From assembly GCA_017160915.1 (NCBI GenBank), contig JACAWG010000061.1, positions 102,159 to 166,158 on the forward strand: a stretch of 64,000 bases of DNA, in the 5' to 3' direction. Below, one piece after another: positions 43,320-58,161 of the stretch (position 1 is the first letter of the stretch; the number at the start of each line of letters is the position of its first letter). The notes under the pieces were generated by a model. It was given only the letters and a program-made list of their open reading frames with translations. It was not told the DNA's origin and searched no databases. Made by a program: the position numbers and the translations under genes. The DNA comes from Aggregatibacter actinomycetemcomitans. Lineage in GTDB: Bacteria; Pseudomonadota; Gammaproteobacteria; Enterobacterales; Pasteurellaceae.

Positions 43320-47588
<4,269 letters not shown>

Positions 47589-47618
47589 AGATTTGCTCCT
47601 GTCGGAGTTAAACTTATT

Positions 47619-47664
47619 CAAGTGCGGTCGTTTTTCAAAACGTTTTTAAAATCGACCGCACTTG
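47619..47664. repeat. USS inverted pair in the rpoB-rpoC gap
   Basis: CAAGTGCGGTCG (47619-47630) and CGACCGCACTTG (47653-47664) form a perfect 12-bp stem between rpoB and rpoC. On the transcribed strand no T run follows (AATAAG), so it is unlikely to terminate. It may be a processing or stability hairpin. Confidence 0.85.
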
Positions 47665-47690
47665 GGCTCAATAGGGGTCAATACCCTGAC

Positions 47691-50600
47691 TTATTCTTCG
47701 TCCAAGTCGATGTTGATACCAAGTGAACGGATTTCTTTCATGATTACGTTGAAAGATTCCGGTGTGCCCGGATCCATTTGTTGGTTGCCGCTGACGATGT
47801 TTTTATACATCTTCGTACGACCGTTCACGTCATCGGATTTCACGGTTAACATTTCCTGTAAGGTATAAGCCGCACCATAAGCTTCAAGTGCCCACACCTC
47901 CATCTCACCGAAACGTTGACCACCGAATTGCGCCTTACCGCCCAACGGTTGTTGGGTAACAAGACTGTAAGAACCGGTTGAACGCGCGTGCATTTTGTCA
48001 TCAACCAAGTGGTTCAATTTGAGCATATACATGTAACCTACGGTTACCGGACGCTCGAATTTTTCACCTGTGCGACCATCATAAAGGGTAATTTGACCGG
48101 AAGTCGGTAAACCACCAAGCTCTAATAAGCCTTTGATTTCTTTTTCATGTGCACCGTCAAATACCGGTGTGGCAACCGGCAAACCTTTACGCAGATTTTG
48201 CGCCAAACGCATCACTTCTTCATCGGTAAAGGTGCTGAGATCCACTTTTTGTGAACCGCCGCCAAGGTCATAGGCTTTTTGCATGTATTCACGCAATTTC
48301 GCGATAGATTGTTGTTGTTTAATCATCGCATTAATTTGATCGCCGATACCTTTCGCCGCCAAACCTAAGTGAGTTTCCAAGATCTGACCGATGTTCATAC
48401 GGGACGGAACGCCCAGCGGGTTCAATACGATTTCAACAGGTTGACCGTTTTCATCGTATGGCATGTCTTCCACCGGGTTAATTTTTGAGATAACCCCTTT
48501 GTTACCGTGACGACCCGCCATTTTATCACCCGGTTGAATTTGACGTTTCACCGCAAGATACACTTTAACCACTTTCAACACGCCCGGTGCCAAATCGTCG
48601 CCTTGGATAATCTTGTTGCGTTGAACTTCCAATTTACGCTCAAATTCTTTGCGTAATTCTTCGTGCTGTTCCGCCAACTGCTCTAATTGGTGTTGTTTTT
48701 CTTCGTTATCTAACGTTTGTTCCAACCATTTAGTGCGGTCTAATTTATCCAAGGATTTCGCTTCAAAACCGCCGGATAACAACAGATTGCGTACGCGCAT
48801 AAACAAGCCGGCCTCTAAGATCTCAAACTCTTCGCTCAAGTCTTTTTTCGCTTGTTTTAATTGCATTTCTTCAATTTCTAACGCACGTTTGTCTTTTTCC
48901 ACACCGTCGCGGGTAAACACTTGCACATCGATAACCGTACCGGAAACGCTGTTTGGTACGCGTAGAGAAGAGTCTTTCACATCGGAGGCTTTTTCACCGA
49001 AGATCGCGCGCAATAATTTTTCTTCCGGGGTTAATTGGGTTTCACCTTTTGGTGTCACTTTACCCACCAGAATATCGCCGCCTTTCACTTCAGCACCGAT
49101 ATACACGATACCGGATTCGTCCAACTTACTTAGTGCAGCTTCACCGACGTTAGGAATATCCGCAGTAATTTCTTCCGCGCCTAATTTGGTATCACGCGCC
49201 ACACAAGAAAGCTCTTGGATGTGAATCGTGGTGAAGCGATCCTGTTGAACCACGCGCTCGGACACCAACATGGAATCTTCGAAGTTATAACCGTTCCACG
49301 GCATGAACGCTACGCGAATGTTTTGCCCCAACGCCAATTCACCTAAATCAGTAGAAGGACCGTCTGCCAGGATTTCACCGCGTTCCACCGGATCGCCCAA
49401 TTCCACACAAGGAATTTGGTTGATACAGGTATTTTGGTTAGAACGGGTATATTTAATGAGGTTATAAATATCAATACCGGCTTCGCCCGCAACGGTTTCG
49501 TCTTCATTGACTTTCACCACGATACGGGACGCATCTACATATTGAATAGTACCGCCGCGTTTTGCCACGACCGCCACACCGGAGTCAAGGGCCACCGCTT
49601 TTTCAATACCGGTACCGACTAACGGTTTGTCCGCACGCAAGGTCGGCACGGCTTGACGTTGCATGTTCGCACCCATCAAGGCACGGTTCGCATCGTCGTG
49701 CTCCAGGAACGGAATCAATGCCGCCGCCACAGAAACCACTTGTTGGGTAGAAACGTCCATGTAGTGAATTTCTTCCGGTTTGTACAAGCCGGATTCACCA
49801 TGTTCACCACGACAGGTTACGAAGGCATCGGTAAAGCGGAAATCATCATCAAGATTGGAGTTCGCCTGTGCGATAACGTATTTACCTTCTTCAATGGCGG
49901 ACAGATATTCGATTTCTTCGGTGACTTGACCGTTCACCACTTTACGATACGGGGTTTCCAAGAAACCGTAGTCGTTGGTACGCGCATAAACGGAAAGCGA
50001 GTTAATCAGACCGATATTCGGACCTTCAGGGGTTTCAATCGGACACACACGACCGTAGTGGGTGGCGTGTACGTCACGTACTTCAAAGCCAGCGCGCTCA
50101 CGGGTTAAACCGCCCGGACCCAATGCGGAAATACGGCGTTTGTGGGTCACTTCCGATAACGGGTTGTTTTGGTCCATAAATTGAGACAATTGAGATGAAC
50201 CAAAGAATTCTTTCACCGCAGCGGAAATCGGTTTTGCGTTGATTAAATCTTGCGGGGTAACAGCTTCCAGATCACCTAAAGATAAGCGTTCTTTCACCGC
50301 ACGTTCAACACGAACCAAGCCGATACGGAATTGATTTTCCGCCATTTCACCCACGGAACGAATACGACGGTTACCCAAGTGGTCAATATCATCCACTTCA
50401 CCGCGACCGTTACGGATATCAATCAATTTCTTCATCACACTGACGATATCTTCGTTGCTTAAGGTGCCGCTGCCAGTGGTTTCTTCAATGCCTAAAGAGC
50501 GGTTGAATTTCATACGACCTACCGCAGATAAATCATAACGGTCGGAAGAAAAGAATAAATTATCAAATAACGCTTCCGCCGCTTCTTTTGTCGGTGGTTC

Positions 50601-51719
50601 GCCCGGACGCATCATACGGTAAATTTCCACCAACGCGCTTAAACGGTCATTCGACGGATCGACACGCAGGGTTTCGGAAATGTACGGACCGTAATCCAGG
50701 TCATTGGTAAATAGGGTTTCCAGCGTGGTATAACCGGCTTGTGCCAATTTCGCCAATAATTCAAGGGAAAGTTCCATATTCGCCGGACAAATCAATTCGC
50801 CGGTTTCTAAATCCACATAATCTTTCGCGGCAACTTTACCGATAATATATTCGGTCGGCACTTCCACTTGAGTGACTTTATCTTTTTCCAACGCTTTAAT
50901 GTGACGGGCGGTAATACGACGACCGCGTTCTACATACACCTTACCTTTGGCTTCAATATCAAAGGCGGCGGTTTCACCGCGTAAGCGCTCCGGCACTAAG
51001 GTCATCAACAATTTGTTATCTTTGATTTCAAAAGCGATTTTATCAAAGAAAAGATCTAAGATTTGTTCGGTGGTGTAGCCTAAAGCACGCAAAATAATGG
51101 TTGCCGGTAATTTACGGCGACGGTCGATACGCGCATATAAGTTATCTTTCGGATCAAACTCAAAATCCAACCATGAACCACGGTAAGGGATAATACGTGC
51201 GTTATAAAGCACTTTACCTGAAGAATGGGTTTTGCCTTTATCACTATCAAAAAATACGCCCGGACTACGGTGCAATTGAGATACGATAACACGCTCGGTA
51301 CCGTTAATCACAAAAGTACCGTTATCGGTCATCAACGGGATTTCACCCATGTAAACTTCTTGTTCTTTAATATCTTTGATCGTGCCCGGTGCCGCGTCTT
51401 TGTCATAGCTGACTAAACGCAATTTCACACGCAACGGTGCCGCATAAGTCGTGCCGCGAATTTGACATTCACGCACATCAAATACCGGCTCGCCTAATTG
51501 ATAGCTGACATATTGTAATTCGGTATTTCCGTTCGTACTGACAATTGGGAAGACGGAGCGGAAAGCGGCTTCTAAGCCTTGTTGACCATCCGGATCTCTT
51601 TTAATAAATTTCTCAAAAGAATCGATCTGGATTGTTAATAAATAGGGAATATTTAAAACTTGCGGACGTTTGCCGAAGTCTTTACGAATTCGTTTTTTCT
51701 CGGTATAGGAGTAAACCAT
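47691..51719 (-). CDS. rpoB: RpoB, RNA polymerase beta subunit
   Basis: Catalytic subunit of 1342 residues, identical in length to E. coli RpoB. The rifampicin-pocket region shows [20 protein letters not shown] then [10 protein letters not shown] with wild-type-looking residues. The C-terminal [20 protein letters not shown] is canonical. The frame extends 19 codons upstream, but GAGGAACCCT precedes the ATG at 51719 and [16 protein letters not shown] is the family start. Confidence 0.98.
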   Translation of the reverse strand: MVYSYTEKKRIRKDFGKRPQVLNIPYLLTIQIDSFEKFIKRDPDGQQGLEAAFRSVFPIVSTNGNTELQYVSYQLGEPVFDVRECQIRGTTYAAPLRVKLRLVSYDKDAAPGTIKDIKEQEVYMGEIPLMTDNGTFVINGTERVIVSQLHRSPGVFFDSDKGKTHSSGKVLYNARIIPYRGSWLDFEFDPKDNLYARIDRRRKLPATIILRALGYTTEQILDLFFDKIAFEIKDNKLLMTLVPERLRGETAAFDIEAKGKVYVERGRRITARHIKALEKDKVTQVEVPTEYIIGKVAAKDYVDLETGELICPANMELSLELLAKLAQAGYTTLETLFTNDLDYGPYISETLRVDPSNDRLSALVEIYRMMRPGEPPTKEAAEALFDNLFFSSDRYDLSAVGRMKFNRSLGIEETTGSGTLSNEDIVSVMKKLIDIRNGRGEVDDIDHLGNRRIRSVGEMAENQFRIGLVRVERAVKERLSLGDLEAVTPQDLINAKPISAAVKEFFGSSQLSQFMDQNNPLSEVTHKRRISALGPGGLTRERAGFEVRDVHATHYGRVCPIETPEGPNIGLINSLSVYARTNDYGFLETPYRKVVNGQVTEEIEYLSAIEEGKYVIAQANSNLDDDFRFTDAFVTCRGEHGESGLYKPEEIHYMDVSTQQVVSVAAALIPFLEHDDANRALMGANMQRQAVPTLRADKPLVGTGIEKAVALDSGVAVVAKRGGTIQYVDASRIVVKVNEDETVAGEAGIDIYNLIKYTRSNQNTCINQIPCVELGDPVERGEILADGPSTDLGELALGQNIRVAFMPWNGYNFEDSMLVSERVVQQDRFTTIHIQELSCVARDTKLGAEEITADIPNVGEAALSKLDESGIVYIGAEVKGGDILVGKVTPKGETQLTPEEKLLRAIFGEKASDVKDSSLRVPNSVSGTVIDVQVFTRDGVEKDKRALEIEEMQLKQAKKDLSEEFEILEAGLFMRVRNLLLSGGFEAKSLDKLDRTKWLEQTLDNEEKQHQLEQLAEQHEELRKEFERKLEVQRNKIIQGDDLAPGVLKVVKVYLAVKRQIQPGDKMAGRHGNKGVISKINPVEDMPYDENGQPVEIVLNPLGVPSRMNIGQILETHLGLAAKGIGDQINAMIKQQQSIAKLREYMQKAYDLGGGSQKVDLSTFTDEEVMRLAQNLRKGLPVATPVFDGAHEKEIKGLLELGGLPTSGQITLYDGRTGEKFERPVTVGYMYMLKLNHLVDDKMHARSTGSYSLVTQQPLGGKAQFGGQRFGEMEVWALEAYGAAYTLQEMLTVKSDDVNGRTKMYKNIVSGNQQMDPGTPESFNVIMKEIRSLGINIDLDEE

Positions 51720-51927
51720 AGGGTTCCTCTGCTTGCTGTTCAGTGACCCACAATCAACACACAATAATTTGGGCAAATATTGGTGATAATGTATTAGATA
51801 CCGTTTTAGATGACCGCACTATGAACCTTACTTCTTGAGTGGGCATGACTCAAATTAACATGCTTGATTTAATTTGAGGAAACAAAAGTAATCAAACGGC
51901 AAATTTACTTCTGTTTTTGATAGCACA

Positions 51928-51957
51928 AAATGGCTGATGGTTACCCACCAGCCATTT
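51928..51957 (-). promoter_or_regulatory. Hairpin (attenuator-type) between rplL and rpoB
   Basis: AATGGCTG pairs with CAGCCATT across 51929-51956, about 35 bases behind the rplL stop. It is followed by TTTTGTGC, a poor T run, so termination would be partial. E. coli has a partial terminator and RNase III site at the same place, which lowers rpoBC relative to rplJL. The remaining 200 bases to rpoB hold only a USS core near 51817. Confidence 0.75.
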
Positions 51958-51989
51958 AGCCTGAGAAACAGGACGAAATCGAATCAAAA

Positions 51990-52361
51990 TTATTTGATTT
52001 CTACTTTCGCGCCGGCTTCTTCTAATTCTTTCTTAAGTGCTTCTGCTTCTGCTTTAGCGATACCTTCTTTCAATACAGCCGGTGCAGATTCAACTAAGTC
52101 TTTAGCTTCTTTCAAGCCTAAACCGGTTGCACCACGTACTGCTTTGATTACCGCTACTTTGTTAGCGCCTGCTTCAGCAAGAACTACGTCGAATTCAGTT
52201 TTTTCTTCTGCTGCCGCTGCTGCACCACCTGCCGGAGCTGCCGCTACTGCTGCCGCTGCTGAAACGCCGAATTTTTCTTCCATCGCTGCGATTAATTCAA
52301 CGATTTCAGTTACAGATTTAGAAGCAATCGCTTCAATGATTTGTTCGTTAGTTAATGACAT
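51990..52361 (-). CDS. rplL: Ribosomal protein L7/L12
   Basis: Stalk protein of 123 residues from [12 protein letters not shown]. The N-terminal dimer domain, an Ala/Gly-rich hinge ([19 protein letters not shown]) and the factor-binding C-terminal domain ([12 protein letters not shown]) are seen. AGGA lies about 10 bases before the ATG; an in-frame TTG three codons earlier lacks a ribosome binding site. Confidence 0.98.
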   Translation of the reverse strand: MSLTNEQIIEAIASKSVTEIVELIAAMEEKFGVSAAAAVAAAPAGGAAAAAEEKTEFDVVLAEAGANKVAVIKAVRGATGLGLKEAKDLVESAPAVLKEGIAKAEAEALKKELEEAGAKVEIK

Positions 52362-52412
52362 AACAATCAATTCCTAAAGTAAATAAAGTTAATTGGATGA
52401 AGAAACGCTTGA

Positions 52413-52904
52413 TTAAGCCGCTTCTTGTAATTTGTCGCGTAATGCCGCAAAAGTGCGAACAAGTTTGCCTGCCGCAGCTTCTTTCATTGTGCCCATTAAA
52501 CGTGCAATTGCTTCGTCGTAAGTCGGTAATGTTGCTAAGAATTCAACATCTTGGATCTTACCTTCAAAGGCTGCACCTTTAAGTTCAAACTTATCGTTTG
52601 CTTTAGCAAATTCTTTGAACAAACGTGCCGCAGCACCCGGATGTTCGTTAGAGAATGCGATAAGTGTCGGACCGGTAAAAGCGTCTTTCAAACACTCGAA
52701 TTCAGTGCCTTCTACCGCACGACGTAATAAAGTATTACGAACAACGCGCATAGAAACACCGGCTTCGCGTGCAGATTTACGCAATTCGGTCATTTTATCT
52801 ACAGTAACACCACGGGAATCCGCGATCACGGCAGAAAGGGCACCTTTGGCTGCTTCATTTACTTCGGCAACAATTGCTTGTTTGTCTTGAAGATTTAATG
52901 CCAT
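52413..52904 (-). CDS. rplJ: Ribosomal protein L10
   Basis: Stalk base protein of 163 residues that binds L7/L12 dimers through its C-terminal helix and represses its own operon. [33 protein letters not shown] and [15 protein letters not shown] are canonical. It is preceded by the L10 leader RNA and its own promoter. Confidence 0.97.
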   Translation of the reverse strand: MALNLQDKQAIVAEVNEAAKGALSAVIADSRGVTVDKMTELRKSAREAGVSMRVVRNTLLRRAVEGTEFECLKDAFTGPTLIAFSNEHPGAAARLFKEFAKANDKFELKGAAFEGKIQDVEFLATLPTYDEAIARLMGTMKEAAAGKLVRTFAALRDKLQEAA

Positions 52905-53125
52905 TGGCTGTTAGCTCCTGAATACACTCCGATTGCTCGGAATTTAGATACCTAATAACAAAGCTATTAGGACGAATTCGGTGCACAGAAGCAAGAAAAT
53001 TCTTATTCTGTTCACCATCTACGTAGGATGATTAAGATTACTCCCCTACGGTCTTGGACGGGGCTTGAATGAGGTCAAGCACCAACCAGAAATGTTAAAC
53101 CGCAAGCAAAGTGCGGTCTAAAAAG
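52905..53125 (-). promoter_or_regulatory. L10 (rplJ) leader RNA with autoregulatory site
   Basis: About 220 bases of structured, non-coding leader lie between the rplJ promoter and the rplJ start. Several self-complementary blocks are seen (for example CCTAATAACAAAGCTATTAGG near 52952-52971 and TCTACGTAGGATGA near 53020). L10-L7/L12 is known to bind this leader in gammaproteobacteria and repress translation. A USS core (near 53108) lies in the 5' part. Confidence 0.8.
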
Positions 53126-53132
53126 GACGAAA

Positions 53133-53161
53133 ATTATAACGACCGAAACGGCATTTGTAAA
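53133..53161 (-). promoter_or_regulatory. rplJ promoter (PL10)
   Basis: TTTACA (53156-53161) and TATAAT (53133-53138) on the minus strand, exactly 17 bases apart. It is a near-consensus sigma70 promoter just upstream of the L10 leader. Confidence 0.9.
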
Positions 53162-53203
53162 GCCCGATGATAAAAAATCATCAATTCGCCCGCAATAAAC
53201 GTC

Positions 53204-53236
53204 GCAAAAAATAACCGCACTTTTAAAAGTGCGGTC
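53204..53236 (-). terminator. USS palindrome terminator behind rplA
   Basis: ACCGCACTTTT and AAAAGTGCGGT abut to form a perfect 22-bp palindrome (53214-53235), followed by ATTTTTTG on the minus strand. It separates rplKA from the rplJ promoter. Confidence 0.88.
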
Positions 53237-53259
53237 ATATTTCATCGTATTTCTACGGA

Positions 53260-53949
53260 TTAAAGTGAAGCTTGATCAATCGCTACACCGGCACCCATTG
53301 TGGTAGAAAGGCTGACTTTCTTGATGAAGATACCTTTAGACGTGGTAGGTTTCGCCTTGCTTAAAGCGGCTAACAACGCTTGAAGGTTTTCTTTCAATTG
53401 CTCTTCGGAGAAGTTTGCTTTACCGATAGTGGTGTGGATGATACCGTTTTTGTCGTTACGATAACGGATCTGACCGGATTTCGCGTTTTTAACCGCTTCG
53501 GCAACGTTTGGTGTTACCGTACCGACTTTCGGGTTTGGCATTAAGCCGCGCGGACCTAATACTTGACCTAATTGACCGACAACACGCATTGCATCAGGAG
53601 AAGCGATAACAACGTCAAAGTTCATTTCGCCTTTCTTGATTTGATCAGCCAAATCTTCCATACCGACTAAATCCGCACCGGCTGCTTTAGCCGCTTCTGC
53701 GTTTGCACCTTGAGTGAACACAGCAACGCGAACTTCACGACCGGTACCATGTGGTAATACGGTTGCACCACGTACGTTTTGATCGGATTTACGCGGGTCG
53801 ATACCCAAGTTTACGGCAACGTCAACGCTTTCAACGAATTTAGCGGTCGCGAATTGTTTTAACAATGCGATAGCTTCGTTGATTTCGTATGCTTTAGTAG
53901 AATCTACGCCAGCTTTGATTGCTTTCATTTTTTTAGTCAATTTAGCCAT
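53260..53949 (-). CDS. rplA: Ribosomal protein L1
   Basis: L1 stalk protein of 229 residues, also the translational repressor of the rplK-rplA mRNA in E. coli. [14 protein letters not shown] starts it; [24 protein letters not shown] and [15 protein letters not shown] are family signatures. It begins 4 bases after the rplK stop. Confidence 0.98.
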   Translation of the reverse strand: MAKLTKKMKAIKAGVDSTKAYEINEAIALLKQFATAKFVESVDVAVNLGIDPRKSDQNVRGATVLPHGTGREVRVAVFTQGANAEAAKAAGADLVGMEDLADQIKKGEMNFDVVIASPDAMRVVGQLGQVLGPRGLMPNPKVGTVTPNVAEAVKNAKSGQIRYRNDKNGIIHTTIGKANFSEEQLKENLQALLAALSKAKPTTSKGIFIKKVSLSTTMGAGVAIDQASL

Positions 53950-53953
53950 CGTA

Positions 53954-54382
53954 TTACTCCTCTACCACTAAGCCCATTGAACGAGCAGTACCGGCGATTG
54001 ATTTCATTTTGGTTTCGATAGTCGCACCGGTCATATCGGCTGCTTTGGTTTCAGCGATTTGACGGATTTGATCTAAAGTCACTTTACCCACTTTATCCTT
54101 GTTCGGTTTACCGGAACCGGATTTAATGCCTGCCGCTTTTTTCAATAACACGGCCGCCGGAGGAGTTTTGGTGATGAAAGTGAATGAACGGTCTGCATAA
54201 ACAGTGATAACAACCGGAATCGGTAAACCTTTTTCTAAGCTCTCGGTACGAGCGTTAAATGCTTTACAGAATTCCATGATGTTCACACCTTGTTGACCTA
54301 ATGCAGGACCAACCGGTGGAGACGGGTTTGCCATACCGGCTGCAACTTGCAGCTTAACGTAGGCTTGGACTTTTTTTGCCAT
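53954..54382 (-). CDS. rplK: Ribosomal protein L11
   Basis: GTPase-centre protein of 142 residues, needed for stringent response activation. [34 protein letters not shown] start (read in two parts: [11 protein letters not shown] and [13 protein letters not shown]), then the rRNA-binding C-terminal domain ([13 protein letters not shown]). It has its own strong promoter. Confidence 0.98.
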   Translation of the reverse strand: MAKKVQAYVKLQVAAGMANPSPPVGPALGQQGVNIMEFCKAFNARTESLEKGLPIPVVITVYADRSFTFITKTPPAAVLLKKAAGIKSGSGKPNKDKVGKVTLDQIRQIAETKAADMTGATIETKMKSIAGTARSMGLVVEE

Positions 54383-54445
54383 TTTAGTTTCCTCTGAATG
54401 GGTGATAACGCTATTGCTAGCTCCCCTGTTGTTAAAAAGGGTTGC

Positions 54446-54474
54446 ATTCTAATCAAACGCAACCGGTTTTTCAA
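54446..54474 (-). promoter_or_regulatory. rplKA promoter (PL11)
   Basis: TTGAAA (54469-54474) and TAGAAT (54446-54451) on the minus strand with 17 bases between, 64 bases upstream of the rplK ATG. Confidence 0.85.
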
Positions 54475-54485
54475 GTAAAACGCTG

Positions 54486-54522
54486 AAAAAATCTACCGCA
54501 CTTTCGCAAAAGTGCGGTAGAA
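54486..54522 (-). terminator. USS inverted-pair terminator behind nusG
   Basis: TCTACCGCACTTT (54493-54505) pairs with AAAGTGCGGTAGA (54509-54521) around a 3-base loop, followed by TTTTTTC on the minus strand. Confidence 0.9.
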
Positions 54523-54538
54523 AATTCGTGTGTTTTTA

Positions 54539-55090
54539 CTAGTTATTCTTTTCTACCTGACCGAACTCAAGCTCAACCGGCGTAGCACGACCGAAAATAG
54601 ACACGGACACTTTCAAGCGGCCTTTCTCGTAATCAATTTCTTCCACTGTGCCGTTGAAGTCCATAAACGGACCTTCGGTCACACGCACTTCTTCGCCCGG
54701 TTGGAAGGTCGTTCTTGGTTTCGGCTTGTCGCTGTTTTGTTCCAAGCGATTTAAAATAATATCCGCTTCACGATTGCTGATTGGCGCCGGTTTATCCGGT
54801 GTACCGCCGATGAAACCCATCACGCGCGGCACACTGCGCACCAAGTGCCAGGTATCGTCATTCATTTCCATTTGCACCAGCACATAACCCGGGAAATATT
54901 TACGCTCGCTTTTACGGCGTTTGCCCGCCACATTCTCAACCACTTCTTCCGTCGGCACCAACACTTCGCCGAACTGATCTTCCATATTGTGAAGTTTAAT
55001 GTATTCACGCAATGTGGTTGCTACGCGCGCTTCAAAACCGGAGAACGCTTGCAACACATACCAACGTTTTTTGTTTGCGGTTTCGGTCAT
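54539..55090 (-). CDS. nusG: NusG, transcription elongation/termination factor
   Basis: A 183-residue factor linking RNA polymerase to Rho and to ribosomal S10. The NGN domain ([27 protein letters not shown]) is followed by a KOW domain ([21 protein letters not shown]). It starts 1 base after the secE stop. Confidence 0.97.
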   Translation of the reverse strand: MTETANKKRWYVLQAFSGFEARVATTLREYIKLHNMEDQFGEVLVPTEEVVENVAGKRRKSERKYFPGYVLVQMEMNDDTWHLVRSVPRVMGFIGGTPDKPAPISNREADIILNRLEQNSDKPKPRTTFQPGEEVRVTEGPFMDFNGTVEEIDYEKGRLKVSVSIFGRATPVELEFGQVEKNN

Positions 55091-55091
55091 T

Positions 55092-55502
55092 TTAGAATCT
55101 CCAGTCGGTTAAAAAGGTAATAATGCTGACGATAATTGAATCCAACCCCCAAAGGATTAAAGACACAAACACGGTGACACCGACAACCATCAATGTCGTT
55201 TGCGTCGCTTCCGGGCGGGTCGGCCAGACGATTTTGCGTAATTCGGTACGGGCATCTTTAAAGAAGCCGAGGGCTTTTCTGCCTTGGTTGGTGGTCGCCG
55301 CAACACCTAAAGAAACCAACAGCAAGACGACAATCGCAACCACGCGAATCGGAGTAGAATATTGGTCTTGGAAATAAATATTACCAAACGCGGCCGCTGC
55401 AATAATCAGCACTGTCAGCAACCATAAAAAAATGTTTAATCCTTTAGCCTTTTCAACGGGAGCCTCAGGCGCATTTTTCTTTTTCTCAATCTCTAATGCC
55501 AT
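55092..55502 (-). CDS. secE: SecE, protein translocase subunit
   Basis: Sec translocon subunit of 136 residues with three TM segments, the enterobacterial-type long form. The conserved amphipathic helix and TM entry are [22 protein letters not shown]. It begins the secE-nusG operon. In E. coli tufB and tRNA-Trp lie upstream; here the upstream neighbour is an accessory hydrolase. Confidence 0.95.
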   Translation of the reverse strand: MALEIEKKKNAPEAPVEKAKGLNIFLWLLTVLIIAAAAFGNIYFQDQYSTPIRVVAIVVLLLVSLGVAATTNQGRKALGFFKDARTELRKIVWPTRPEATQTTLMVVGVTVFVSLILWGLDSIIVSIITFLTDWRF

Positions 55503-55554
55503 AAAAATTTATCCATTATGTAACTTTAAAAAACGGGGATCCTTTTTCGAACGC

Positions 55555-55566
55555 AGGATTATAGCA
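55555..55566 (-). promoter_or_regulatory. secE-nusG promoter (extended -10)
   Basis: TGCTATAAT on the minus strand gives an extended -10 with TATAAT at 55558-55563. The -35 at the 17-base position (TATGAA) is poor. It is about 56 bases upstream of the secE ATG. Confidence 0.65.
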
Positions 55567-55679
55567 GTTAATTTTCCAGTTTCATAATTAAAATTACGGA
55601 TTTGCTTAAGTGCGGTTGAAAAATCCGATGAATTTTATGACCGCACTTTATACCGTGATCGATGACATGAAATTGCCTT

Positions 55680-56792
55680 TTACTCCAAACCTTCCCACCA
55701 TTTTTCCTGCGGCGGCTGGGCAAGTTGGAAGACTTGTCCGATTTTCGGCGTGGCGATGCGCAGGTTTTGTTCGGCGGCGGCGCGGGTGAAGCGTTCGATG
55801 GGGTCTTTCCAGCGGTGGTTGGCGAGGTCGAATTTGCCCCAGTGTATCGGCATAACCAAGGACGAGCCGACTTCACCGGCGGCTTTGGCGGCTTCTTCGG
55901 GGGTTTCGTGAATGAGTGCCCAGCCTTTGTCGTAGGCGCCGTTTTCAATCATGGCGAAATCAAACGGGCCGTATTTGGCGATGATGTCGGCGAAATGTTT
56001 GCCGTAGCCGCTGTCGGCGCTGTAGTAGATGGACAAATCGGGCGATTTGACGACATAGCCGCCCCACAGGGTTTTGTTGCGCTCGAAGGTGCGTCCGCTG
56101 AAGTGGCGGGCGGGGACGTAGGTGATGTCGGCGTTGCCGGCGCGAGTTTGCTCTTCCCAGTCCATTTCGGTGATTTTATCGTCGGCGATGCCCCAGCGTT
56201 GCAGGTGCGCTTTCACGCCCAAGGGGACGATGAAGCGTTTGGTTTTGGCGTCGATTTCACGGATGGCGCGGTAGTCCAGATGGTCGTAGTGGTCGTGCGA
56301 AATCAGCACGGTGTCGATGTCGGGCAATTCGGCGACGGTCGGCACATGGCTCATGTCAAAAGGCTTGCCGGTAAACGGTACGGGCGAGGCTTTGTAAAAC
56401 ACGGGGTCGGTGATAAAGGTTTGCCCGCCGGTGCGGAACAGCACGGTGGAGTGTCCGAACCAGACCACGCTGCCGTCGGTGATTTGCGATTTGTCCAAAG
56501 CGACGGTCGGCAAAGGTTTGACAGGGTGTTTGCCTTCGGGCGGGTTCAGCATTTTCCAACCCCATTCGAGGATGGACGGCGACTCGTCGGAAGTTAAAAG
56601 CTCGGTCGGCTCAAGATTGACAAATTCCGTGCCGTTAAAGGCTTTGGAGGCGCGGATTTTTGCCATGCTCGCTTCGTCGGGCGTGCCGCCGAACACGGGG
56701 TGGAAGGTGTAAAAGGCGAAGCCTGCGCCGGCAATGAGCGTCACCAAGAGAAGAAATACGACAAAGATTTTCATGATAATACGTTTTGACAT
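55680..56792 (-). CDS. MBL-fold metallo-hydrolase, membrane-anchored
   Basis: A 370-residue protein with an N-terminal hydrophobic segment (about 7-28: signal or anchor) and a metallo-beta-lactamase fold. The zinc motif is HDHYDH at 166-171, preceded by GHSTVLFRTGGQTFITDP and followed by DSGYG and PIHWGKFDLA. This resembles the NAPE-PLD/UlaG-like branch rather than true beta-lactamases. The substrate is unknown. Base composition is more GC-rich than the ribosomal genes next door and no USS lies within the gene, suggesting transfer. It has its own regulon-type promoter upstream. Confidence 0.83.
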   Translation of the reverse strand: MSKRIIMKIFVVFLLLVTLIAGAGFAFYTFHPVFGGTPDEASMAKIRASKAFNGTEFVNLEPTELLTSDESPSILEWGWKMLNPPEGKHPVKPLPTVALDKSQITDGSVVWFGHSTVLFRTGGQTFITDPVFYKASPVPFTGKPFDMSHVPTVAELPDIDTVLISHDHYDHLDYRAIREIDAKTKRFIVPLGVKAHLQRWGIADDKITEMDWEEQTRAGNADITYVPARHFSGRTFERNKTLWGGYVVKSPDLSIYYSADSGYGKHFADIIAKYGPFDFAMIENGAYDKGWALIHETPEEAAKAAGEVGSSLVMPIHWGKFDLANHRWKDPIERFTRAAAEQNLRIATPKIGQVFQLAQPPQEKWWEGLE

Positions 56793-56911
56793 AACTACTT
56801 GTTTATTAAGAATGAATCAGATAATTAGCGTGCGACAGGAGCACCTTAAGATAAAAGTGCGGTCGATTTTGACCGCGTTTTTCGTTAGACGGTTGTCCTT
56901 CGGTGAAATGT

Positions 56912-56980
56912 ATTATACGGACATTCGCTTTGATGATTAGATACGAAAAAACAAAATGACTTTTAGCCTAAGACTAACAA
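56912..56980 (-). promoter_or_regulatory. Regulon promoter A (before the MBL gene)
   Basis: TATAAT (56912-56917, minus strand) with the conserved ATTAGATA block at 56936-56943 and the distal half-site AGACTAAC at 56971-56978. These lie at the same offsets (+19 and +54 from the -10) as in two other promoters at 61732 and 63729. The dyad is the weakest of the three. Confidence 0.65.
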
Positions 56981-57007
56981 TAAGAAGCGATAAAACCGAA
57001 TGGAAAA

Positions 57008-57053
57008 CCGACCGCACTTTCATTTGACATTTGAAAAACGAAAAGTGCGGTTG
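57008..57053 (-). terminator. USS inverted-pair terminator behind the broken aldo/keto reductase
   Basis: CCGACCGCACTTTC and GAAAAGTGCGGTTGG form a near-perfect stem across 57008-57053, with a short T run on the minus side. Confidence 0.7.
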
Positions 57054-57073
57054 GAAAAAGCAACATTTTTATT

Positions 57074-58096
57074 TTAACGCGTCCACACCTGTTTCGCGTC
57101 TTTGGTTTGCGGGGTGTTTTGCGCCATGATGCCGCTCAGTTTGTGCGGGCGGTAGGTTTCTTCCAGATAAACCAAATCTTCGGCGGAAAGCTGCAATTCG
57201 ACCGCGTTGACCACACCGTCGATATGGGAAATTTTGGTCGCGCCTGCCACGGGGGAGTCGGTTTTGGTGAGTAGCCAGGCAAGGGAAACTTCGGTCATGG
57301 AGACGCCGTATTTTTGCGCCAGTTCCGCCACGCGCTGGATGATGGTGCGGTCTTCGTCGGCGGTGGCGTCGTATTTGCCTTTGGCGTAGCTGTCTTCTTG
57401 GGCGCGTTTGGTTGGGCTGTCGTCCAGACGGGACAGGCGGCCGCTGGCGAGCGCGCTGTATGGGGTGAGGGCGATGTGGTCTTCGCGGCACAGGGGGATG
57501 AGTTCGCGCTCGTCTTCGCGCATGATGAGGTTGTAGTGGTTTTGCACGGAGACGAATTTTGCCCAGCCTTCGCGTTCGGCGAGGGCGTTGGCTTTGGCAA
57601 GCTGCTAGGCATAGACATTGGCGATGCCGATTTCGCGCACTTTGCCTGCTTTTACCGCTTGGTTCAGCGCGTCCAGCACCTCGGCAACGGGGGTGTTGTA
57701 GTCCCAAATGTGGTAGATGTAGAGGTCGATATAGTCCGTGCCGAGGTTTTGCAGGCTTTGGTTGAGGGACTGTTCGATTGCCTGTTTGCCGCTCACGCCT
57801 GCGGCAATTTGGGCTTGGGTGCGTGGTAGGAATTTGGTGGCGATCACCACCTCTTCGCGTTTTGCCATGTCGCGCAAGGCTTTGCCGACGTAGCGTTCGC
57901 TGCTGCCGTTTTGGTAGGCGATGGCGGTGTCGAAGAAGTTGATGCCTTGTTCCAAGGCATAGCGGATGATGGCGCGGCTGTCGCTTTCGGGTAGCGTCCA
58001 GGTGTGCTGTCCGGTGGCGGGGTCGCCGAAGCCCATGCAGCCGAGGCAGATGCGGGAGACGTTGAGGCTGCTGTTGCCGAGTCGGGTATATTGCAT
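57074..58096 (-). pseudogene. Aldo/keto reductase with in-frame TAG stop
   Basis: NADPH-dependent oxidoreductase of about 340 residues, YdbC/YajO-like, beginning MQYTRLGNSSLNVSRICLGC. The N-terminal part (to 57605) holds the catalytic Asp, Tyr (FDTAIAYQNGSSERYVG), Lys (VIATKF) and YHIWDYNT. A single TAG at 57605-57607 interrupts it after IGIANVYA. The same frame continues with QLAKANALAERE and then QNHYNLIMREDERE to a normal C-terminus. Homologues carry Trp at the stop, so this is one TGG to TAG change. It is probably inactive unless suppressed, or a sequencing error. Confidence 0.88.
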
Positions 58097-58161
58097 GATG
58101 TATTCCTCTTCAAAAGTGCAGTCAAAATGACGGGTGTTTTTTGCCGTGTCAACCGCGCGGA

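Noticed and set aside
55725..56597. A 290-codon open frame on the plus strand opposite the MBL gene
   Set aside because: It is a Gly/Val/Phe-rich shadow of a GC-rich gene. The minus-strand frame has a signal segment and an intact HDHYDH zinc motif.
57605..57607. Pyrrolysine or programmed read-through at the TAG in the aldo/keto reductase
   Set aside because: No stimulatory structure or family precedent; a single TGG to TAG change explains it.
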